This document shows, in pieces, positions 45,822 to 54,053 of a stretch of 64,000 nt of DNA. The notes beneath the pieces were generated by a model. That model had not been told where the DNA came from. It saw only the letters and a program-made list of their open reading frames with translations, and did not search any database. Origin of the DNA: Flavobacterium gilvum (GTDB lineage Bacteria; Bacteroidota; Bacteroidia; Flavobacteriales; Flavobacteriaceae); contig NZ_CP017479.1 in the NCBI RefSeq assembly GCF_001761465.1, positions 3,410,001-3,474,000 on the forward strand, in the 5' to 3' direction. Both the position numbers and the translations under genes were made by a program. Within the stretch, counting starts at the first letter, position 1. Each line of letters starts with the position of its first letter.

Positions 45822-47558
45822 TTATTTCCCTTTCGTAATTCCACTTTCGTTGAAAGCATCAACTACATAAAAATACTCAGCATCTTTGTCTAAACTCAAA
45901 ATTGTAGCCGAAGTATCAGAATAAACTTGATGATTCAAATACAATTTGTCTTTTGCCAATCCATACCTCACAATGTAACCCGTGGCATTTGAAACTTTAT
46001 CCCAAGTCAAAGTTGCTTTTTTCTTGTCGGAATCATTTCTTTCAATTTTAACGTTTACAACAGATTTTGGCAATTTATCATTTCCTCTTCCGAAAATTCG
46101 GAAACCGCTTATCGCAAATTTTCCATCAGGCACATTATGATTTGTTATTCTAAAATAACGCCCTTTGACCGATTTTGACAATTCAAAATAATCGTGTGGA
46201 TAATCATTTGCATTATTACTTTTATCAATCAAAACCTCCCAATTTTTCTTGTCATTCGAATATTCAATTACATATTGATAAGGCTTATAGTCAGCTCTTC
46301 CCAGTAGCTCAGTATCTTTATCGGTAAAATTGATTTGGATAGCACGAACTGTATATTCTTTTTCTAAATCCAAACTCAACCATTCCCCTTTGTTGCCTGT
46401 TTTGGCACTCCAAAAAGTTCGAATGTTTTCGTCCACCGCATTTTCAGGATTGAAATTTTCTAAAACAGATGAGGTTTCAACTTTTTTGTTATACGAAAGC
46501 AACATCCAACCTGTAAATAAATCAGTATTCCCTTTTAGATTTTTATTCGGAATATAATGCGGATAATCAGCCAAATACGAATTGGAATACAAATTATCTT
46601 CTTTATCAAAAGCAGCTGGAATTAAGTTGATCCGACGTTCAAACAAATGATAAATGTTTACGCCAACCGTTCCTGTATGCCAATAATTTCCATAATTATC
46701 CTGAAATGTATTTCCATGCCCAGCTCCAAAAGCAAATCCTGTTGGTTTGTAAGCATAGGGATTCTGTTTGGCAATCGTGTAAGGTCCTAGCGGATTATCG
46801 CCAATGTAAACCGCGTCATTATATTCTTTTCCCTGCAAAGGAGAAGCATACTGAAAATAGTATTTCCCTCTATATTTGTTGAGCCACGCCCCTTCCAGCC
46901 AGGATTTTGGAATATTCAATAATTGATCCTCACCTTTGTTTTCCCAGCCGTATTTATCGAGATGCAGACTTACCATCGGTTGAATTTTTCCAATAGGTTC
47001 AAAATTGTTTTTTACATCCAATTCGATTCCGTATAATGGCAAATTATCAGCACTTCCATAATACAAATAAAGCCTTTTATCATCGTCTAAAAACAAACAA
47101 GGATCTGTGAAACTACTGAATTTATAATTCCTGATGTACGTCCATTTTCCAGATTTTGGATCTGATGTTTTGTACAGTTTTTGACCAGCAGCCATGAAAT
47201 AAACCTCACCATTCATTTCTACAACAGTAGGCGCATATTCTTCCCAAGGCAAATCATTGGTTGTAATAAAATCCCAAGCGATCATATCTTTTGAATGCCA
47301 ATAGCCTCCTGATTTTGAAACAAACAAATAATATTCTTTTTTAAACACAAGCATTGTAGGGTCGGCACCTTCACGATAGGATTGTGTACCCGAAATCCAT
47401 CCCCAATTGTCCTTCTTGATACAAAATCGGTAACTGATATTGATTGGGTTGCAATAAGTTGTTTGTGCATAAAAAGTTGCTGTATAGAATATGAAAACAA
47501 GTATCGATAAAATGATTTTTCTTCTTCTTGCTTTTATTTTAAAAAATGATTTATTCAT
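45822..47558 (-). CDS. GH43-like enzyme with discoidin and FN3 domains
   Basis: A 578-residue secreted protein with a signal peptide (about 10-32). Five-bladed propeller of GH43 type: Asp in GADPTMLVF (about residue 66), FTDPCLFLDDD (second Asp) and Glu in LEGAWLNKYRGKYYF. It is followed by an F5/8 type C (discoidin) carbohydrate-binding domain (about 335-475: ENIRTFWSAKTGNKGEWLSL, GKFAISGFRIFG) and a fibronectin-III domain (about 485-575). Predicted arabinofuranosidase, xylosidase or galactosidase; the exact sugar is unknown. It stands 174 bases downstream of the first beta-helix gene and ends in a terminator. Confidence 0.87.
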   Translation of the reverse strand: MNKSFFKIKARRRKIILSILVFIFYTATFYAQTTYCNPINISYRFCIKKDNWGWISGTQSYREGADPTMLVFKKEYYLFVSKSGGYWHSKDMIAWDFITTNDLPWEEYAPTVVEMNGEVYFMAAGQKLYKTSDPKSGKWTYIRNYKFSSFTDPCLFLDDDKRLYLYYGSADNLPLYGIELDVKNNFEPIGKIQPMVSLHLDKYGWENKGEDQLLNIPKSWLEGAWLNKYRGKYYFQYASPLQGKEYNDAVYIGDNPLGPYTIAKQNPYAYKPTGFAFGAGHGNTFQDNYGNYWHTGTVGVNIYHLFERRINLIPAAFDKEDNLYSNSYLADYPHYIPNKNLKGNTDLFTGWMLLSYNKKVETSSVLENFNPENAVDENIRTFWSAKTGNKGEWLSLDLEKEYTVRAIQINFTDKDTELLGRADYKPYQYVIEYSNDKKNWEVLIDKSNNANDYPHDYFELSKSVKGRYFRITNHNVPDGKFAISGFRIFGRGNDKLPKSVVNVKIERNDSDKKKATLTWDKVSNATGYIVRYGLAKDKLYLNHQVYSDTSATILSLDKDAEYFYVVDAFNESGITKGK

Positions 47559-47731
47559 AATAAATTAATCCTATTTTTTGAGCCCATCTGCCCCATTTAT
47601 TTTGTACTTCTAATTCAAAAATCCTCTCAAGAATCCCCTTCTTTAAATTCGCATTATTTTTGAAAATAAACTGTTTTTCAACTTAATAAATTACTCATTA
47701 AAAGAATTTTACATATAATTATTTAAAATTA

Positions 47732-50014
47732 TTATTTAGGCCAAACTTTTACCTCCTGTCTGCCGCTATTGCTAAATTCAATCGGTCCTGGAAATGGGTT
47801 CGCAACATTTCGCTTATGATTTAAATAATCGTAATCTATCTTCAAAGAAGAACCATCAGGATTAGTAAATGATTGATTAGGAATTGTCGCTTTATCCAAA
47901 ACCTGTGTTGAAACTAGTTTTCTCTTGTATTTATTTACCCAATCAGAAGAAACATTCATCGATAAGTACCAGCCATCCGATTTCTGAATAAGTTTAACAT
48001 CGGGCGAGAATTGCGTGTCTAATAATGCGCCAGTATCGTCTAATGCGGCTTCGGTTCCTTTTGTGAAAACATTCCCATCATATTTTATCGGGAGTTTAGG
48101 GTCATTCCATTTTTTTAAGGAAGCTTTGTTTAATAATAGGTTATTATACCAACTCCAATTTCCTCCCTCATTAAGTATTTTTCCCAAAGAAACAGTTTCA
48201 TGTGGTTTATAATAGTACGTTTTACGTTCATCTTTACCTCCGCCTATAGTACCACTGATAAGATTATGCACATTGGCAATACCCTGTGATTTTTGATAAA
48301 TACCCTGTTCAGAAAGTAAAATATTGTTGGCCATAAGCAGTGGACCATGATTAACTTCTAAAAATACATCATTCTCAATCGCCCCTTTCGCAGAACCATT
48401 GTCATGAAACAAATTCCCAATAACCTGTACTCCCTGAGCTCCCCAGTCTAGCCAAATTCCACGAATGGTACGGTAAATATGGTTATTCCTTATCACCGCA
48501 TCTATAGCAAAATGTAGTTTGATGCCTGCCTGTTCCCATCCTGTAAATGTTTCGTCTATGCAAATGTCATGAATATCGTTTCCTTCAATGAGACTAAAGG
48601 ATCCACCACTACAACCTACGATACCAGCCTGACCACATTCATAAATTTGATTGTTTCTAATAGTATGAAAGCCGGCTTCTTCTTTGGTCCATGAGGCATT
48701 TTCAAAATAATCTATTAGTTGCTTCTCTGTTTGTCCAGCATTTGGTTCAGGATATACCCTTGGAGGTAATTTTTGATAATGGTGTGCATGTCCGAATGTT
48801 GAACGACCAAGCGAAATACCTGAACATCTTGAATTACGAATGATATTGTTTTCTATAACCCATCCTTTTCCCCAACGAGTCCCTATAAGTCCAGGCTGCT
48901 CCGCCGATGGTGGAGCCCAATTAGTAGCCGCATTTTCAAGAATAAATCCTCTAACGGTAATATAATTGATGCCTGTTTTATCTGGATAGAATACTTGTGG
49001 TCGAACGGAGATCTCAACCGATTCTGTATTGGGGTTTATCCCATTGGGAAACTGTGCCCAGATTGTTGTTTTGCCGTCTGACTTTAATTTAGGGGCTTTA
49101 ATAACAAAACAAATATTTTGCTTCCCAGAAAGTTTGCGTAATAGCTTGATATTAAAAACAGAATATTTTAACCAATCGCCTGTATTTGTAACATCGGTAT
49201 ATCCTAACAACTCCCCCGAAGGATTTCCTAGGTGCATCTCCACTGTTCCCCCTTTGGCCAATGTAGCAGCCTGAAAAAACAACATATCTGTTCCGGCACC
49301 AAAGTCCACTCCATCAAAATGAAGTATTGAGCCGTCCTTCAAATAACCAAAACCCCAGTGATTGTCTACATCAACGGACTGATCACCACCTTCAACCGAA
49401 GCTTCTTTCGAAGTCATTTGTTTGCCTCCAGCTGGATGTACCCATTCAAAATTCATTAGTACTGGACCGCCGTTTCCATCTGCTTCGGCATAAAAATAGG
49501 GTTTATTCTCTGTAGGTTTAAGAACTTCATAAAGAGAAAATGTTTCTCTGATTCTTTTCCCATTCAAATAAACACTGCCAGTATGATTGGGTTTACCATT
49601 TCCATAATACCAACTACCGTAAAGCTGTTCATCAAAGGGATTTGTGGTTCCAAAGAATGAATTTGGCAATGTTAGTTTCCAAGTATCATTTTGCACTTTT
49701 TCCCATCCTTTTACAGATTCAGAACCTGTAATGACAACATGTTCGCCGGGAGCTGCCTGATAGGTAATACATTTTTCTTTGGACGTCCCTCCTCGAGGAG
49801 GCGTAATCTGTTCGCGATAAATACCGGAATGCACAGTAATCACATCTCCTGGTTTTGCAACTTTGGCGGCAGCCATAATGGTCTTAAAAGGTTTCACTTT
49901 CAAACCTTTATTGACATCACTTCCACTGGTTGCTGAAACGTGGTACACTGTTTGAGCTGTTGCCGCTGATGTTACGCAAAAAGCAAATACGATTTTTAAA
50001 ACTGTTTTTTTCAT
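47732..50014 (-). CDS. GH141-like right-handed beta-helix enzyme, copy A
   Basis: A 760-residue secreted protein (signal peptide MKKTVLKIVFAFCVTSAATA; the ATG ending at 50014 gives a normal signal peptide, the frame opens four codons earlier). It starts YHVSATSGSDVNKGLKVKPF (DUF1565-like), continues as a parallel beta-helix (WVIENNIIRNSRCSGISLG, FSLIEGNDIHD, AVIRNNHIYRT), and has a CBM6-like insert of about 100 residues (FQAATLAKGGTVEMHLGNP) near residue 230-330. The architecture matches GH141, a family with alpha-fucosidase and xylanase members. Copy B at 50341 is a close tandem paralogue. Catalytic residues not assignable by eye. Confidence 0.75.
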   Translation of the reverse strand: MKKTVLKIVFAFCVTSAATAQTVYHVSATSGSDVNKGLKVKPFKTIMAAAKVAKPGDVITVHSGIYREQITPPRGGTSKEKCITYQAAPGEHVVITGSESVKGWEKVQNDTWKLTLPNSFFGTTNPFDEQLYGSWYYGNGKPNHTGSVYLNGKRIRETFSLYEVLKPTENKPYFYAEADGNGGPVLMNFEWVHPAGGKQMTSKEASVEGGDQSVDVDNHWGFGYLKDGSILHFDGVDFGAGTDMLFFQAATLAKGGTVEMHLGNPSGELLGYTDVTNTGDWLKYSVFNIKLLRKLSGKQNICFVIKAPKLKSDGKTTIWAQFPNGINPNTESVEISVRPQVFYPDKTGINYITVRGFILENAATNWAPPSAEQPGLIGTRWGKGWVIENNIIRNSRCSGISLGRSTFGHAHHYQKLPPRVYPEPNAGQTEKQLIDYFENASWTKEEAGFHTIRNNQIYECGQAGIVGCSGGSFSLIEGNDIHDICIDETFTGWEQAGIKLHFAIDAVIRNNHIYRTIRGIWLDWGAQGVQVIGNLFHDNGSAKGAIENDVFLEVNHGPLLMANNILLSEQGIYQKSQGIANVHNLISGTIGGGKDERKTYYYKPHETVSLGKILNEGGNWSWYNNLLLNKASLKKWNDPKLPIKYDGNVFTKGTEAALDDTGALLDTQFSPDVKLIQKSDGWYLSMNVSSDWVNKYKRKLVSTQVLDKATIPNQSFTNPDGSSLKIDYDYLNHKRNVANPFPGPIEFSNSGRQEVKVWPK

Positions 50015-50074
50015 TATATACCCCAAAATATTTATTCTTAAAACCTTTAACTAGTCCTGAATTAATTAAGCTCC

Positions 50075-50228
50075 AAAAAACTATTTTTTAAACCTCAATT
50101 CCCATTTTACCACTTGACTTTCATTGCTTCTAATAACACCCCTTAACCATCCTTTTTTTGTTTGAGACAAAACTTCAATGCTCGCATTTTTTGGATTACC
50201 AATTAATTTTAACGTATCAACTTTCCAA
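50075..50228 (-). pseudogene. relic of the 3' end of the GH36 gene
   Basis: This 154-base stretch between the two beta-helix genes is a diverged copy of 56719-56872, the 3' end of the GH36 alpha-galactosidase gene, including its stop. It encodes about 49 C-terminal residues (WELRFKK-type ending) but has no start. It shows that a GH36-containing unit was duplicated and then mostly deleted. Confidence 0.8.
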
Positions 50229-50340
50229 AATCCTCTCAAGAATTCCCTTCTTTAAATTCGCATTATTTTTGAAAATAAACTATTTTTTAATTTTATAAAT
50301 CACACATTAAAAGTAATTTATATATAATCATCTAGAGTTT

Positions 50341-52626
50341 TTATTTAGGCCAAACTTTTACCTCCTGTCTTCCGCTATTGCTAAATTCAATCGGACCTGG
50401 AAAAGGGTTCGCAACATTTCGCTTATGATTTAAATAATCATAATCTATCTTCAAAGAAGAACCATCAGGATTAGTAAATGATTGATTTGGTATTATGGCT
50501 TTTCCCAAAATTTCGGTAGTAACAAGCTTTCTGTTAGATTTTTTCACCCAATCCGAAGATACATTCATAGAAAGATACCATCCGTCTGATTTTCGAACAA
50601 GCTTAAGATCTGTATCAAAATCTGAATCATTTAAAGCACTACCGTCAGTTGAAGCAGCGTTTGATCCTTTGGTAAAAACATTACCATCGTATTTTATAGG
50701 AAGTTTGGGTTCGTCCCATTTTCCAAGTGAAGCACCCTTTGTCAAAAGATTATTGTACCATTGCCAGTCACCTCCCTCATTGAGTGGTTTACCTACAGAT
50801 ACAGTTCCGTGGGGCTCAAAAAAGTAGGTAAAACGACCGCCGGCACAACGATCTCTACCTCCCGTTATTTTTCCGCCAATAAGATTATGAACATTGGCTA
50901 CACCTTGCGAACCCAAATTGATAGCATTTTTTGAAAGCATAATATTATTAGCAAAAAGTATTGGCCCATGACATACTTCAACAAATACATCCTCGGTTTC
51001 AAGATTATCATGAAAAAGATTACCTACGACCTGCGCTCCCTGAGACCCCCAATCCAACCAAAGTCCGCGATTTGTGTTATAAATATGATTGTCTTTTAAA
51101 ACAGCGTCAACGGCAAAATGCAACTTGATACCAGCTGTTTCCTCTCCAGTAAATGTTTCTTCTAGACATATATCATGAATATCATTTCCTTCAATAAGAC
51201 TAAATGCCCCTCCGCTACAGCCTACAATTCCTGTTTGACCACAATCATAAATTTGGTTATTTCGAATAGTGTGAAATCCAGCCTCATCTTTCGTCCATGA
51301 TGCATTTTGAAAATAATCCAGCAGTTGCTTCTCTGTCTGACCTCCATTGGGCTCAGGATATACACGTGGCGGTAATTTTTGATAATGATGAGAATGTCCA
51401 AATGTTGGTCGTCCTAGCGAAATTCCTGAACATCTTGAATTTCGGATAATATTATTTTCAATTACCCATCCTTTGGCCCAACGTGGTCCGATGAGTCCAG
51501 GCTGTTCTGCTGATGGAGACGCCCAATTGGTAGCCGCATTTTCAAGTACAAAACCTCTAACAGTAATATAATTAATACCTGTTTTATTCGGATAAAACAC
51601 CTGTGACCGAACAGAAACTTCTACTGTTGCCGTATTAGGATTTACACCATCAGGGAACTTTGCCCATATTGTTGTTTTCCCAGACGGGTCTAATTTTGGT
51701 GCCCTAATAACAAAACAGACATTTTTCTTTCCGGAAAGTTTACGAGACATTTTCAAATTGAAAACAGAAAAAGTTTCCCAGTCACCTGTATTTGTAACAA
51801 CAGAAGTCCCCAATAACTCCCCCGAAGGCGTATCGAGATGCATTTCTACTGTTCCTCCCTTAGCCAGAGTTGCTGCCTGAAAATCCAAACTATCTGTTCC
51901 ATCACCAAAATCTACCCCATCAAAATGCAGGATAGAACCATTTTTTAAATAACCAAAAGGCCAGCGATCCGTAATACTAATACAAAGAGCTTGATCACCG
52001 CCTTCAACTGAAGCATTCATCGAAGACATTAATTTACCGCCCACAGGACGAATCCATTCAAAATTCATCAAAATTTGCCCTCCATTTCCTTCTGCTTCTG
52101 CGTACCAATATTGCTGACTGTTTGTCGTCTTTAGAACATCATCAAAAGAAAATGCTTCTCTTATTCTTTTCCCGTTAAGATAAACACTCCCAGTATGATT
52201 TGGTTTTCCTTTCCCATGATACCAACTGCCATAAATCTGTTCATCAAAGGGATTTGTCGTTCCAAAGAATGAATTTGGCAATGTAAGTTTCCAAGTATTA
52301 TCTTGTACTTTTTCCCATCCCTTAACAAGTTCAGAACCTGTAATGACAACGTGTTCCCCAGAAGCAGCCTGATAAGTAATGCATTTTTCCTTGGACGTAC
52401 CTCCTCGTGGAGGCGTAATCTGTTCGCGATATATACCAGCATGCACAGTAATGACATCACCTGGTTTTGCAACTTTAGCGGCAGCCATAATGGTCTTAAA
52501 GGGTTTCTCTTTCAAACCTATATTAGCATCGCTCCCATTGGTCGCCGAAACGTGGTACTCTGTTTGAGCTGTTGCCGCTATTGTTATGCAAAAAGCAAAA
52601 ACGATTTTTAAAACTGTTTTTTTCAT
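50341..52626 (-). CDS. GH141-like right-handed beta-helix enzyme, copy B
   Basis: A 761-residue paralogue of copy A with the same signal peptide, the same N-terminus (YHVSATNGSDANIGLKEKPF), the same inserted CBM6-like module and a nearly identical last 30 residues. Differences concentrate in the middle of the helix and around residues 180-230. The 3' flank (50228-50340) also matches that of copy A (47617-47731), so the duplication included flanking DNA. It is the last gene of the GH36-GH38-GH43-GH141 unit, 18 bases after the GH43 gene. Divergent middle regions suggest the copies may now act on different linkages. Confidence 0.75.
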   Translation of the reverse strand: MKKTVLKIVFAFCITIAATAQTEYHVSATNGSDANIGLKEKPFKTIMAAAKVAKPGDVITVHAGIYREQITPPRGGTSKEKCITYQAASGEHVVITGSELVKGWEKVQDNTWKLTLPNSFFGTTNPFDEQIYGSWYHGKGKPNHTGSVYLNGKRIREAFSFDDVLKTTNSQQYWYAEAEGNGGQILMNFEWIRPVGGKLMSSMNASVEGGDQALCISITDRWPFGYLKNGSILHFDGVDFGDGTDSLDFQAATLAKGGTVEMHLDTPSGELLGTSVVTNTGDWETFSVFNLKMSRKLSGKKNVCFVIRAPKLDPSGKTTIWAKFPDGVNPNTATVEVSVRSQVFYPNKTGINYITVRGFVLENAATNWASPSAEQPGLIGPRWAKGWVIENNIIRNSRCSGISLGRPTFGHSHHYQKLPPRVYPEPNGGQTEKQLLDYFQNASWTKDEAGFHTIRNNQIYDCGQTGIVGCSGGAFSLIEGNDIHDICLEETFTGEETAGIKLHFAVDAVLKDNHIYNTNRGLWLDWGSQGAQVVGNLFHDNLETEDVFVEVCHGPILFANNIMLSKNAINLGSQGVANVHNLIGGKITGGRDRCAGGRFTYFFEPHGTVSVGKPLNEGGDWQWYNNLLTKGASLGKWDEPKLPIKYDGNVFTKGSNAASTDGSALNDSDFDTDLKLVRKSDGWYLSMNVSSDWVKKSNRKLVTTEILGKAIIPNQSFTNPDGSSLKIDYDYLNHKRNVANPFPGPIEFSNSGRQEVKVWPK

Positions 52627-52644
52627 TTATTCATTTATTAATCC

Positions 52645-54042
52645 CTATTTATTAAATACAAACCACTCTAAATTACAAAGCGTCATATTTTTTTCTTCTT
52701 CTTTATTATTTTTAAAAACCAGAACAAGAGCATGTTTTCCGCTTACGGCTTTAATTTTTGTCGAATGGATTGAGTAAGCAACACTGTCTTTCATTTTCTT
52801 CATCTCGCAAGTTCCAATCAACTCGCCTTCAGCTTTATCAAGATGAATCTCTATTATTCCTTCTGCATTATTTCCCCAGGTTTTACAGGTAAAAGAAGTA
52901 ATTTTTTTATTCGAAAAATCAAAATATCTCCACGTTGCCGTATCGCCGTTATGAATATCAGAAAGGTACTCCACAACAATATCATTTGAGGGTCGACGAT
53001 CAGTAACATAAACATTTCCAGACATCAAACAAGCACGGGCAGCATCCATTCGTAGAGTTGGATCAATTACTACCCCGATTCCTTGTGTGGTCATTTCTAC
53101 TTCATTAATAGTTCCATCTGGATTAAAAGTAATTGGTTCAACACAAGCCTTTCTCATAGTTGAACTTGCATGGGTCGGACGGTGATAAAACACGTACCAT
53201 TCCCCATTGATTTCAGTAATGCAACCGTGATTGTTCTCAAGATTTTTACCGCTTCCAAAATTGTCAATAATCACCCCTCTATAAACATATGGCCCCAACG
53301 GACTTTTACTTGTAGCATAAGAGAGCGTTGGGCAAGAACTCACGCCATGTCGCTGATGACTTGGATAAACAAAATAATAAATGCCGTTACGTTTTCGGAC
53401 AGAACTTCCTTCGTTAAAAAAATGTTTATCGTAAGTAATTATTTTTTCATGGATTTCCCCTTCGATAGTCATCATATCTTTGCTTAATTTAGCCCCTTTT
53501 GCATTCCCTTGCCCCCAAAATAAATAAGCCTGTCCATCATCATCAACAAAAATTGAAGGATCAATTCCAAAAGCACCTTTTATTTTTTTTCCTCCAACAA
53601 AAGGACCAAAAGGAGAATCTGAAGTAGCCACTCCTTCTACTTCTTCTTTTTTGTCACCATTTAAACAATAATACAAATAGTATTTTCCGTCTTTGTAAAT
53701 ACAATCGGGTGCATATAGAATATTATCTGTATAATCCGTCTGTTTTCCAATCCCTTTTGTAGCAAACGAATTTTGATCCAATTCCCAATTAATCAAATCA
53801 GAAGATGACAACACATTATAAGAATTTGAACACCAATCATTTCCCAATTCATCACGAGAACCATACACATACACACGTCCGTCAGGCATTTGTCTTGCTT
53901 CAGGATCAGCAATATAAACCCCTGGTGGACATATTGGGTTTAAAATTCTAGCCGCAGGTAACTTGTTTGTTTTTTTATTTTGTGCATTTATGTTTCCAAA
54001 AGAGACCAACATCCCTAAAAATAATAAAATAATGTATTTCAT
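52645..54042 (-). CDS. GH43 glycosidase with C-terminal CBM6-like domain
   Basis: A 465-residue secreted protein with signal peptide (1-20). GH43 triad visible: Asp in YIADPEARQ, Asp in GIDPSIFVDDDG, Glu in FNEGSSVRKRNGIYYF. The C-terminal 120 residues (ITSFTCKTWGNNAEGIIEIH, GELIGTCEM) form a CBM6-type beta-sandwich related to the insert in the beta-helix neighbours. Predicted alpha-L-arabinofuranosidase or beta-xylosidase acting outside the cytoplasm. Gaps of 11 and 18 bases to the GH38 and beta-helix genes make co-transcription almost certain. Confidence 0.9.
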   Translation of the reverse strand: MKYIILLFLGMLVSFGNINAQNKKTNKLPAARILNPICPPGVYIADPEARQMPDGRVYVYGSRDELGNDWCSNSYNVLSSSDLINWELDQNSFATKGIGKQTDYTDNILYAPDCIYKDGKYYLYYCLNGDKKEEVEGVATSDSPFGPFVGGKKIKGAFGIDPSIFVDDDGQAYLFWGQGNAKGAKLSKDMMTIEGEIHEKIITYDKHFFNEGSSVRKRNGIYYFVYPSHQRHGVSSCPTLSYATSKSPLGPYVYRGVIIDNFGSGKNLENNHGCITEINGEWYVFYHRPTHASSTMRKACVEPITFNPDGTINEVEMTTQGIGVVIDPTLRMDAARACLMSGNVYVTDRRPSNDIVVEYLSDIHNGDTATWRYFDFSNKKITSFTCKTWGNNAEGIIEIHLDKAEGELIGTCEMKKMKDSVAYSIHSTKIKAVSGKHALVLVFKNNKEEEKNMTLCNLEWFVFNK

Positions 54043-54053
54043 AAATAGCTATT

